Part shown: in pieces, positions 56,432-64,000 of the stretch | Layout of the letters: every line of letters starts with the position of its first letter | How positions within the stretch are numbered: position 1 is the first letter of the stretch | Assembly: GCA_031270065.1 (NCBI GenBank) | Contig: JAISYF010000082.1 | Coordinates: forward strand, 1 to 64,000 | Source: Prevotellaceae bacterium | GTDB taxonomy: Bacteria > Bacteroidota > Bacteroidia > Bacteroidales > Paludibacteraceae | Direction of reading: 5' to 3' | Length of the DNA: 64,000 nt | The notes under the pieces: model-generated | The model's input: only the letters and a program-made list of their open reading frames with translations | The model's database searches: none | Told to the model about the DNA's origin: nothing | Program-made: the position numbers and the translations under genes

Positions 56432-57820
56432 ATGAAAAAATTAATTATCTCACTATCAGCAATTTGTATATGTTTTGCGTGTAATCAACCCAATATTAAT
56501 CCGCTTGTAATTCCTCCGAATGACACCATTCCGCACGACACTGTGCCAAAGGATACTATTATTATTGTACCACACGACACTGTGTATGAGCCTCCTGCTA
56601 ACCGCATTAGCGATGTAGAAACCGACTATTCGCCGCTAAATCCGTCTGGGTTGCCCACTTTGCGCATAAATACTTCGGGGCAGGCAATTTCCTCGCGAAG
56701 CACTTGGATTGAAAACGGCGTTACATACGAACTTTTTGATGCAACAGGTAGCCTCATTATCAGTGGCGAAACCGACATAAAAGGGCGCGGAAACAGCACT
56801 TGGGATTTTCCAAAAAAGCCCTATTCGTTGAAACTGAAAACAAAACAATCAATACTCGGAATGCCTGCACACAAACGCTGGGCATTGCTGGCAAACTATG
56901 CCGACAAAACGCTTTTGAGGACTGAAATCGGATTAAAACTCGGCTATATTTTCAATAATCTTGCTTGGACTCCGCACGCTCAACAAGTGAATTTTTACCT
57001 GAATGACGAATATAGAGGTGTTTATCAAATTTCTGAAAGTGTAAAAATTGACCTAAACCGCGTTAATATTCCAAAAATTTCCACTTCAAACCACAATGGC
57101 GGTTTTTTGGTGGAATGTGATTGGCGGGCAAACGAAGGAGGAGGCGAGGAATTTTGGTTTAAATCGCCACGCGAATGGATTTTTTATAACTGCTCAGACC
57201 CGGATGCAGAACTTGATGCCGTAATTTCTGCCACAAATAAAACCATTTTTCAAACAATACAAGAGAAAATTCAGAGTGTAGAAAATATGGTTTATACAAA
57301 CAACAGTTTGAGCGTAAAACAGGATTATATAGACGTAAATTCGTTTATAGACTACTATTTTGTGCAGGAAATTGTAAAAAATGTGGATTCAAAATTTGCG
57401 TTGAGTGTGTTTTTGTATTATAATCCACAAACTGAGAAAATTCATTTAGGTCCCCTTTGGGATTTTGACCTCTGCTGCGGAAATGTGGATTATTGCGATG
57501 CCAGATATTCAACAGGTTTTTGGCTAAAAGACGCGCCGTATTACAAAAAACTTTTTAATTCAGACACTTTTAAAAACCTTTTGAAAGAGCGTTGGGTAGA
57601 GAAAAAAGCCGATGTGTTTGCGTTGATTGATTTTATTGACCAACGCGCCGCCGAAATGGAAAAAGCGCAACGGCAAAATTACAAAAAATGGACTATTCAG
57701 GACAAATATATCTGGCCAAACGGCTGGATTGAAAGCAACTACACAGACGAAATAGCGCACACAAAAAGTTGGCTCTGGGAGCGGCTGAACTGGTTAGACG
57801 AACAAATTAATGCGCTGTAA
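56432..57820 (+). CDS. CotH-type kinase-like lipoprotein
   Basis: 462 residues. Lipobox LSAICICFACNQ (Cys about 17), then a Pro/Thr/Asp repeat linker (NDTIPHDTVPKDTIIIVPHD). The CotH domain follows: TDIKGRGNSTWDFPKKPYSL, HKRWALLANYADKTLLRTEI, YLNDEYRGVYQISESVKID, and the catalytic-loop-like LGPLWDFDLCCGN. CotH proteins are atypical protein kinases (in Bacillus, of spore coat); in Bacteroidota they are surface or periplasmic lipoproteins of unknown target. Ends one base before the convergent DUF6427-like gene. Confidence 0.88.
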   Translation: MKKLIISLSAICICFACNQPNINPLVIPPNDTIPHDTVPKDTIIIVPHDTVYEPPANRISDVETDYSPLNPSGLPTLRINTSGQAISSRSTWIENGVTYELFDATGSLIISGETDIKGRGNSTWDFPKKPYSLKLKTKQSILGMPAHKRWALLANYADKTLLRTEIGLKLGYIFNNLAWTPHAQQVNFYLNDEYRGVYQISESVKIDLNRVNIPKISTSNHNGGFLVECDWRANEGGGEEFWFKSPREWIFYNCSDPDAELDAVISATNKTIFQTIQEKIQSVENMVYTNNSLSVKQDYIDVNSFIDYYFVQEIVKNVDSKFALSVFLYYNPQTEKIHLGPLWDFDLCCGNVDYCDARYSTGFWLKDAPYYKKLFNSDTFKNLLKERWVEKKADVFALIDFIDQRAAEMEKAQRQNYKKWTIQDKYIWPNGWIESNYTDEIAHTKSWLWERLNWLDEQINAL

Positions 57821-57821
57821 A

Positions 57822-58802
57822 TTAAAACCCCAAAAAGGTTAGTATGTAAATTACAATCATTGAAATTACAAAAATCAACAGCATAATTTGATTGCGCAAA
57901 GAGTTTAAATTTGTAAAAACTTGTGTTATAAAAAAAATAACAAGAATAATTATCAGCAATGAAGTAACATTGAGCCAAGTCCAAAAAATCAACGACAGCA
58001 ACAGCGAAACAGCGCATAAAACAAACAGGAAAAACAGCAACTGTCGCGTTTGTAATTTGTAATTATTATAATTTAGAACGAAAATAATAAACGGCACAAT
58101 AAAGCAGATAACCGACAAAATTATCAGCATATATTGAGTTGTCGTGTAAAGCAAAAAATCTATTGGATCGATATTTTTGAAAATATTTGTATAAAAATCT
58201 ATAAAAATATCAATAGAATTTGTAAGATAACATATTTCTAAAAAACACAAGGCAGGCATTAAAATTGAAAAAAGCATTGCCAAAAATGTTTTGCTGTTGC
58301 CACCAAGAAAATATAGCAGACTCAAGATTATCACAGGAAAAAAGCACAAAAATACAGGCACAAAAAACGCAGCAATCGAAAGCGTTAAAAATATATTGAA
58401 AATTTTACCTGAATTATTTTTTCTTATATCGCCAATAATTTGTTTTATTGCGAGCATTAGAAAAAACACTGCAATCGTGTTTTCAGAAAATACGTGAAAA
58501 CCTTGCCAAACCGCGCCATAAAGCATCATCAAAGTAAAAGGCAGGTATGCCGTAACAGTTAAATATGACGAAAAAAATGCGGAATATGCCCAAAACGCTA
58601 AAAAAAAGAAAGCCAAAAATTGAATTATTGCGCTCGTATAAAATGGCAGAGAAAAAAGCGTTACCGAACCAAAAATCGTAATTTGCGTATCTGCAAAGCG
58701 GGTTTCAGTAAAAAAAATCTGCGCAAACCACATAGAAATCAACACAATATTAACCAATATCGTAGTCGGCAAAGAGTGATTGAGAAGTCGTGAAAAGTTC
58801 AT
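57822..58802 (-). CDS. DUF6427-like polytopic membrane protein
   Basis: 326 residues from the ATG at 58802 (MNFSRLLNHSLPTTILVNIV); eight more codons are possible upstream. About nine to ten hydrophobic segments, with few charged residues: for instance YTSAIIQFLAFFFLAFWAYS, FMLLYGAVWQ-like MMLYGAVWQGFHVFSENTIA and FNIFLTLSIAAFFVPVFLCF. Pattern resembles the Bacteroidota DUF6427 family, function unknown. Driven by promoter module 5. Confidence 0.7.
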   Translation of the reverse strand: MNFSRLLNHSLPTTILVNIVLISMWFAQIFFTETRFADTQITIFGSVTLFSLPFYTSAIIQFLAFFFLAFWAYSAFFSSYLTVTAYLPFTLMMLYGAVWQGFHVFSENTIAVFFLMLAIKQIIGDIRKNNSGKIFNIFLTLSIAAFFVPVFLCFFPVIILSLLYFLGGNSKTFLAMLFSILMPALCFLEICYLTNSIDIFIDFYTNIFKNIDPIDFLLYTTTQYMLIILSVICFIVPFIIFVLNYNNYKLQTRQLLFFLFVLCAVSLLLSLIFWTWLNVTSLLIIILVIFFITQVFTNLNSLRNQIMLLIFVISMIVIYILTFLGF

Positions 58803-58850
58803 TTTTCCAGTAGAGGCGTATCGCAATATGCCCTTTTAAATTTTAAAACG

Positions 58851-59181
58851 CAAAGATAACATAAAATTTTCAATTATACACAAACGCATAATAATTAATT
58901 TGAAAATTTGAAAATACAATTTGAGGATTTGAAAATACAAAAATGCAATTTGAGGATTTGAATATTTGTGGATTGGGGAATTTTAATTTCAAATTTTCAA
59001 ATCCTCAAATTTTCAAATTATATTTTTGTATTTTGTATTTTCAAATTTTCAAATCCTCAAATTTTCAAATTGTATTTTTGTATTTTTGTATTTTGTATTT
59101 TCAAATCCTCAAATTTTCAAATTTTCAAATTGAATTATATATAGGTCGCTTTGCGGATTATCATAAATTTATAGGGGAAAG
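58851..59181 (-). promoter_or_regulatory. Composite element: 40-bp block, palindromic repeats and promoter module copy 5
   Basis: On the minus strand: block TTTCCCCTATAAATTTATGA...GACCTATA (59181-59140), a 240-base palindrome-family region R5 (59138-58896), then module GCGTTTGTGTATAATTGAAA with -7 box TATCTTTG (58858-58851). Same order as at 49805-50001. An 87-codon ORF (58943) is only the repeat translated. Confidence 0.7.
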
Positions 59182-59222
59182 GTACAAAAAAAAACGCAAA
59201 TTGTAAATCGTATTTTTTTTAT

Positions 59223-59230
59223 TATCTTTG
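59223..59230 (+). promoter_or_regulatory. Promoter -7 box of debranching enzyme gene
   Basis: TATCTTTG followed by CAC, 59 bases before the ATG at 59289. Confidence 0.55.
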
Positions 59231-59288
59231 CACTTTAAATTTGTACGGGCTGCAATACAACCCCTACTTTCAACTTTATACTTTATAT

Positions 59289-61214
59289 ATGAGTTATCTA
59301 AAATTCGACAAGGTGCTTCTTACCAATCTTGAAAAATCGTTGAGTAAGGAATTTTTACGGACAAATATGGCTGGGGCTTATGCAAGTTCCTCCATAATTG
59401 ACTGTAACACAAGGAAATATCACGGGCTTTTGGTTGTTCCCGTACCTGAAATCGACAGGGACAACCACGTTTTGCTCTCGTCTCTTGACGAAACGGTAAT
59501 TCAGCACGGCGCAGAGTTTAATCTCGGCATTCACCGCTACTCGAACAACTATTTTTCGCCGAAAGGACACAAATATATCCGCGAATTTCACATAGACGGA
59601 GTGCCGACCACCATTTACCGAATCGGCGGCGTGATACTGAAAAAAGAGCGGCTTTTTGTGGCGCACGAAAGCCGAATTTTAATCCGATACACGCTTTTAG
59701 AGGCTCATTCGCCAACAATTTTGCGGCTAAAACCGTTCCTTTCGTTTCGTAGCGTAAATGAATTAACTTTTGAAAACTATGCGTTAAATACTAATTATCA
59801 GGAAGTTAGCAACGGAGTTTCATTTTGTTTATATGAAAAATACCCAACTCTTTTTATGCAAATAAATGTTAAAAATGAGTTTGTTTTTGCGCCAAATTGG
59901 TACAAAGGTATCGAATACTATAAGGAACAAGAGCGCGGGTATAATTATACGGAAGATTCTTTTGTGCCAGGTTATTTTGAAATGCCGATTAAGAAAGGCG
60001 AGAGCATTATCTTTTCGGCGGGAACAGAGGCGGTTTCTACAAAAAATCTCAAAACTCTTTTTGAAAAAGAAAATAAAAAAATTGATGAGGGAACGGATTT
60101 TTATTCTTGCCTGAAAAATGCTGCACAGCAGTTTTATATTCAGCGCAACGGCGAATTTTACTTGCTGGCTGGCTATACTTGGTTTAAATATCGGGCGCGG
60201 GACACATTTATCGCTCTGCCCGGCGCAACCCTCGCAATAGGCAATGTCGAAATGTTTGAAAATATTATGAAAACATCGCTCAGGGCGGTTGAGGATTTTA
60301 TGCAGGAACGCGAAAAATCGACCCTTTTGCGCGAAATTACCCACCCAGACGTGCTGCTGTGGTTCGTCTGGGCAATTCAGCAATATGCAAAATATGTTTC
60401 GCTCGAAAAAGCAACGGAAAAATATGGAAAAATTGTTTTAGAAATAATAGAATTTATTAGAAAACAAAAACACAAAAACCTTTTTTTGCACGACAACGGC
60501 TTACTTTATACAAACGGCAAATCCTCGCCCGCTACTTGGATGGGCGCAGTGGAAAACGGTTTTCCTATTACGCCGAGAACGGGTTATGTGGTGGAAATCA
60601 ATGCTTTATGGTATAATATTTTGAATTTCGGTGCGGAAATTGCCAAAACACTTGGACAGGAAAATTTGAATGATTTACTTGCTTATCAAGCCTCGACAGC
60701 AGGCGGCTCTTTTGTACATAAATTTTGGAACGGCACATATCTTTATGATTACATTGATTGCGATTATTGCGACCGCGAAGTGCGCCCAAATATGATTTTT
60801 GCTGTGTCGCTACCCTATTCGCCGCTTGACAAAAAGCAGCAAAAATCGGTTGTCGATATTGTTACCCGCGAACTGCTTACTATCAAAGGGTTGCGCTCGC
60901 TCAGCCCCAAAAGCGGAATGTACCGCCCAAACTATGTCGGCGGCGTTCTCGAACGCAACCGCAACTACCACAACGGTCCCGTCTGGGCTTGGACAATCGG
61001 CGCGTACTCTGAGGCGTATTTTAAAATTTACAAAATGAGCAGCATTTCGTTTCTGCAACGTTTTCTTGCAGGCTACGAAAGCGAACTGACCGAACTCACT
61101 GTCGGCACTCTCTCCGAACTTTTTGACGGCAACCCGCCCTTCAAAGGACACGGCGCAATGGCTTATGCGCCTACAGTGGCAGAAATATTGAGAACGATAA
61201 ATATTTTGAAATAG
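59289..61214 (+). CDS. Glycogen debranching enzyme (amylo-alpha-1,6-glucosidase type)
   Basis: 641 residues from MSYLKFDKVLLTNLEKSLSK; the 16 earlier codons of the track are in the leader. N-terminal GDE domain with REFLRTNMAGAY-like EFLRTNMAGAYASSSIIDCN, TRKYHGLLVVPVPEIDRDNH; the C-terminal (alpha/alpha)6 GH133 domain has YTWFKYRARDTFIALPGATL, NGKSSPATWMGAVENGFPIT and RNYHNGPVWAWTIGAYSEAY, including acidic catalytic candidates. Cytoplasmic breakdown of glycogen branches. In Bacteroides it lies next to a GT4 glycogen synthase; here that gene is 2.1 kb further on. Confidence 0.92.
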   Translation: MSYLKFDKVLLTNLEKSLSKEFLRTNMAGAYASSSIIDCNTRKYHGLLVVPVPEIDRDNHVLLSSLDETVIQHGAEFNLGIHRYSNNYFSPKGHKYIREFHIDGVPTTIYRIGGVILKKERLFVAHESRILIRYTLLEAHSPTILRLKPFLSFRSVNELTFENYALNTNYQEVSNGVSFCLYEKYPTLFMQINVKNEFVFAPNWYKGIEYYKEQERGYNYTEDSFVPGYFEMPIKKGESIIFSAGTEAVSTKNLKTLFEKENKKIDEGTDFYSCLKNAAQQFYIQRNGEFYLLAGYTWFKYRARDTFIALPGATLAIGNVEMFENIMKTSLRAVEDFMQEREKSTLLREITHPDVLLWFVWAIQQYAKYVSLEKATEKYGKIVLEIIEFIRKQKHKNLFLHDNGLLYTNGKSSPATWMGAVENGFPITPRTGYVVEINALWYNILNFGAEIAKTLGQENLNDLLAYQASTAGGSFVHKFWNGTYLYDYIDCDYCDREVRPNMIFAVSLPYSPLDKKQQKSVVDIVTRELLTIKGLRSLSPKSGMYRPNYVGGVLERNRNYHNGPVWAWTIGAYSEAYFKIYKMSSISFLQRFLAGYESELTELTVGTLSELFDGNPPFKGHGAMAYAPTVAEILRTINILK

Positions 61215-61225
61215 AGTTAAAAATT

Positions 61226-61541
61226 ATGAATATCACAGGAAAAACAACGGGAATTAAGTACAAAATTTCCCTTTCTGAAAACTTGCAGAGCGTTGATTTT
61301 AAGCAGTTTAATATCAACGAATGCCTTGTGAAAGACGAGGGAACAGACGGCGACCGCTATTTTCTGCAATAGCACACAGTTTCGCCGATGTCCTTGCTTG
61401 ACGTTTTTGTGATTTTTGCCTGTTACAATAATGCCGTAAAAAGTGAAAATCAAAATAACAAACTATCTCGACATAGAATTTATTGAAAAACTTTTAAATG
61501 AGGCAAATGAGAATAATTTTATTGTAGAAATTAGTAATTAA
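61226..61541 (+). pseudogene. Decayed copy of a conserved hypothetical protein
   Basis: The ATG frame gives MNITGKTTGIKYKISLSENL and NECLVKDEGTDGDRYFLQ, then TAG at 61370 and HTVSPMSLLDVFVIFACYNN. After a frame change near 61443 it continues KIKITNYLDIEFIEKLLNEA to a stop at 61539. From memory, intact homologues in Bacteroidales have QWDTVSLMSLLDVFVI and a longer middle section with VSPKRTRSYP; if so the copy has a nonsense mutation (W to stop), an internal deletion and a frameshift. Function of the family is unknown to me. Confidence 0.6.
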
Positions 61542-61548
61542 AAATAAT

Positions 61549-63183
61549 ATGCTGAAAAAAGAAATACATTTAGAAAAATCAGGAACACTACATAAATTTC
61601 TTACTTCATACGAGAAAGACAATGTAACGCACTTGATACTTTCAGGGCATATAAATTCAAAAGATTTTGATGTGCTTGACGATATTTGTTCGAGTAATGG
61701 CAAATTTATTGGCGAAGCACCAGATAACGAATTTATTATTACTAAAAACGAACCACCGTATTTAACTCATTTAGATATGGAAAATTGTATAATGGAAGGA
61801 AAAACCACTTTGCCATATTTTACTTATTATTCCAAGTTAGAAGAGGTTATACTTCCAAAAAATGTTACGAAAATTGGCTCTGATATAGACCCTGTTTTTG
61901 AAAATTCATACAAGTTAAAGAAAGTAATTTTTCCTGCAACTCTAAAAGAAATTAGTTCGTGTAGTTTTGCAAATTGTGATTTACAGGATATTATTCTACC
62001 CGAAAATTTGGAATCTATTGGATATTATGCTTTCAGTGGTAATAAAAGCATACGACATATAAAAATTCCAAAAAATGTATCTTTTTTAGTTGGTAATACA
62101 TTTGGCGGTTGTAATATTGAAAAATTTGAGTTAGATGATAATAATCCGCATTTATCTTTAATTGATGGAGTTATTTTCAGTAAAGATAAAACAAAATTAG
62201 TGGCGTTTCCAAGCGGTTATAAAAATGACAATTACATTATTCCGAATGGAACAAAAACAATCGGTTACGCTGCTTTTTGTAATTCAAAAATAAAATCAAT
62301 AACATTTCCGCCAACTCTTGAAACAATAGAAGATTTTGCTTTTGAGACGTGCTATAATATAGAATGTATGGAAATTCCTAATTCCGTTATAGAACTTGGC
62401 AAGTGGGCATTTCGTTTTTGCACTTCTTTAAAAAGTGTGAAATTGCCTGATACCATGACAATTTTAAAAGAAAATACTTTTGTTGGTTGCAATAATTTAA
62501 AAGAGTTGGAAATACCAAATTCAGTAAAAATCATTGAACAAAATGCTTTGTGTTGTACTCATAATTTGGAAAAACTGATTTTACACGATGGTTTGGAGGA
62601 AATAAATGACGATTTGAAATTTATGAAAATAAGCAAAGTTTATATTCCTAAAACAGTAAAAAAAATTCTTTCAGGAACGCCGATGTTAGCACAACACTCT
62701 CAAATTCAGTTTGATGTTGATATTGAAAATCAATATTTATGTTCAATTAACGGCTCTTTGTATGATAAAAATATGACAATTTTGATTTCGGCTTACAGGC
62801 AAAATGCCAATACATTTATAGTTCCTGATGGGGTAAAGAAAATTGCCGATTACGTTTTTTGGTACACAAAATTAGAAACAATAGTATTACCCGACAGTTT
62901 AACAACTCTTGGACATAGATGCTTTGAACATTGCAAGTTAAAGGAAATACGCTTGCCAAAGTCAATGACAGCAATAGATTTTCGTGCTTTTGGTGATTGC
63001 GAAAACTTGGAAAAAATGATGTTGTATGCAGAACAACCGCCTGAAATCACAAACCCTTTGTCTGACTGTTGGAAATTTATGGGCGAATCAAAAAAACTTA
63101 TTTTATATGTTCCAAAAGAATGTGTAGAAACTTATAAATCAATAAAATATTGGAAAGACATTAAACATATACAAGCACAATGA
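61549..63183 (+). CDS. BspA-like leucine-rich repeat protein
   Basis: 544 residues with tandem LRR_5 (TpLRR/BspA) units of about 23 residues, for example LEEVILPKNVTKIGSD, LKEISSCSFANCDLQDIILP, LETIEDFAFETCYNIECMEI and LTTLGHRCFEHCKLKEIRLP. Such proteins are usually surface adhesins, but this one has no signal peptide, lipobox or T9SS tail and so may be cytoplasmic or use another export route. Visibly more AT-rich in codon choice than its neighbours. It sits between the debranching enzyme and GT4 genes, next to a pseudogene, and looks inserted. Confidence 0.9.
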   Translation: MLKKEIHLEKSGTLHKFLTSYEKDNVTHLILSGHINSKDFDVLDDICSSNGKFIGEAPDNEFIITKNEPPYLTHLDMENCIMEGKTTLPYFTYYSKLEEVILPKNVTKIGSDIDPVFENSYKLKKVIFPATLKEISSCSFANCDLQDIILPENLESIGYYAFSGNKSIRHIKIPKNVSFLVGNTFGGCNIEKFELDDNNPHLSLIDGVIFSKDKTKLVAFPSGYKNDNYIIPNGTKTIGYAAFCNSKIKSITFPPTLETIEDFAFETCYNIECMEIPNSVIELGKWAFRFCTSLKSVKLPDTMTILKENTFVGCNNLKELEIPNSVKIIEQNALCCTHNLEKLILHDGLEEINDDLKFMKISKVYIPKTVKKILSGTPMLAQHSQIQFDVDIENQYLCSINGSLYDKNMTILISAYRQNANTFIVPDGVKKIADYVFWYTKLETIVLPDSLTTLGHRCFEHCKLKEIRLPKSMTAIDFRAFGDCENLEKMMLYAEQPPEITNPLSDCWKFMGESKKLILYVPKECVETYKSIKYWKDIKHIQAQ

Positions 63184-63352
63184 TTAAATCCCCTCTGCAT
63201 TAACCCTTCGGCACAAGTCAAGATGAGATAATGAGGTTGTTTTGTTTGAAAAATCAGGTTTAAGAAAAGAAAATTTACAATGAAATATCGCGCTCATTGA
63301 GCGCAGTCGAAACGACATATATTGAAAAAAAAATCGAAAAATATAATACAAA
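63184..63352. other. Spacer between LRR and GT4 genes
   Basis: Contains a perfect palindrome GCGCTCATTGAGCGC near 63288 and no clear TAnnTTTG box. No ORF. Confidence 0.4.
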
Positions 63353-64000
63353 ATGAAAGCATTAATGTTTGGGTGGGAGTTTCCGCCGCATATTTTGGGA
63401 GGGCTGGGAACGGCAAGTTACGGACTGACAAAGGGAATGTCGTTGCAGCAAGATATGGAAATCACTTTTGTGATACCAAAACCTTGGGGAGATGAAGACC
63501 AAAGTTTTCTTCGCATTATCGGCGCAAATCAAGTGCCTGTGGTTTGGAAAGAGGCTGATTATCAGTATGTTATGCCGCGTGTGGCAAACGCTGACAACTA
63601 TTTTAATTTCCGCAACGGCATTCGTTACGATTTTTCGCGAATTGGCACAAACGACATCGGCTGCATCAATTTTTCGGGGCGTTACCCAGAAAATCTTTTA
63701 GAGGAAATATCTAATTATGAGGCAGTTGCGAGCGTCTTGGCGCACTCGTTGGAGTTTGACGTGATACATTCGCACGATTGGCTGACCTACCCTGCTGGCA
63801 TTTTTGCAAAAAATATTTCGGGCAAACCGCTTGTAATACACGTTCACGCTACCGACTACGACCGCTCGCGAGGGCAGGTTAATCCTGATGTTTATCGTAT
63901 CGAAAAGGCAGGAATGGACAACGCGAACCACATTATTACCGTCAGCAATCTCACTCGGCAGACGGTTATCGAAAAATACCACCAGCACCCCGACAAAGTT
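63353..64000 (+). CDS. GT4 glycogen synthase-like glycosyltransferase (cut by window end)
   Basis: Not in the ORF track because it has no stop inside the window. 216 codons from ATG: MKALMFGWEFPPHILGGLGT (the sugar-nucleotide Gly-Gly loop), FDVIHSHDWLTYPAGIFAKN, VIHVHATDYDRSRGQVNPDV and NHIITVSNLTRQTVIEKY. This is the N-terminal half of a GT-B enzyme of the starch/glycogen synthase type found beside the debranching enzyme in Bacteroides. Synthesises alpha-1,4-glucan from nucleotide-glucose. C-terminal catalytic half is beyond 64000. Confidence 0.9.
   Translation, partial: MKALMFGWEFPPHILGGLGTASYGLTKGMSLQQDMEITFVIPKPWGDEDQSFLRIIGANQVPVVWKEADYQYVMPRVANADNYFNFRNGIRYDFSRIGTNDIGCINFSGRYPENLLEEISNYEAVASVLAHSLEFDVIHSHDWLTYPAGIFAKNISGKPLVIHVHATDYDRSRGQVNPDVYRIEKAGMDNANHIITVSNLTRQTVIEKYHQHPDKV

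Noticed and set aside
58943-59206. 87-residue ORF rich in FKLYFCILYFQIF repeats
   Set aside because: It is a translation of the palindrome-family repeat and the 40-bp block; no gene-like start or conservation expected.

Overview
The window is AT-rich chromosomal DNA of an anaerobic member of the Bacteroidota, most likely Bacteroidales or a close uncultured relative. Evidence: the promoter signature TAnnTTTG (typically TACCTTTG or TATCTTTG) precedes most transcription units, Shine-Dalgarno motifs are almost absent, one protein carries a type IX secretion (T9SS) C-terminal sorting domain, and many families are Bacteroidota-typical (DUF6029, DUF4491, DUF4301, DUF6427-like, Omp28-related lipoprotein, KISTSKN-type MetRS, TamB-like AsmA protein, CotH lipoprotein).

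Layout. 1-9 kb: flotillin-like FloA, an aldo/keto reductase, a methionyl-tRNA synthetase split into two ORFs, a decayed stretch with small ORFs, tRNA-Lys, a DegT-type aminotransferase and a P-loop protein resembling the lysine 5,6-aminomutase reactivase subunit KamB. 9.5-14.7 kb: RidA, then a surface-polysaccharide cluster (DUF354, deacetylase-like, polyprenyl-phosphate sugar transferase, GT2). 14.7-26.4 kb: DUF6029 barrel and TlpA-like thioredoxin, fmt, malic enzyme MaeB, two lipoproteins, a TPR protein, DUF2461, tsaD. 26.5-28.5 kb: CoaB as a stand-alone gene, an exosortase-family protease and a beta-barrel-like protein. 28.7-37 kb: lysine 2,3-aminomutase kamA, a 1137-residue T9SS cargo protein, DUF4491, a Gfo/Idh/MocA oxidoreductase and an SGNH hydrolase. 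37-49.5 kb: TamB-like protein, Omp28-like lipoprotein, CoaC as a stand-alone gene, ruvC, a TPR membrane protein, an FAD dehydrogenase, a lipoprotein and DUF4301. 50-55.5 kb: part of the spc ribosomal operon (rpsH-rplF-rplR-rpsE-rpmD-rplO-secY) followed by a polyprenyl diphosphate synthase. 55.6-64 kb: a conserved hypothetical, a CotH lipoprotein, a membrane protein, and a glycogen locus (debranching enzyme and GT4 glycogen-synthase-like gene) interrupted by a pseudogene and a BspA-like LRR gene.

How the genes work together. KamA, the KamB-like protein and RidA suggest lysine fermentation. The debranching enzyme and GT4 form a glycogen module. The polysaccharide cluster, exosortase, T9SS protein, TamB and lipoproteins belong to envelope and surface biogenesis.

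The most unusual content lies between the genes. There is a family of long palindromic repeats built from words such as CAAATTTTCAAAT. Five near-identical promoter modules sit next to those repeats or a related block, upstream of unrelated genes. A 40-bp block is duplicated, one element looks like a MITE, and there are two small-RNA candidates with matched -33/-7 promoters and terminators. Two housekeeping genes that are usually fused (metG, coaBC) are split here.
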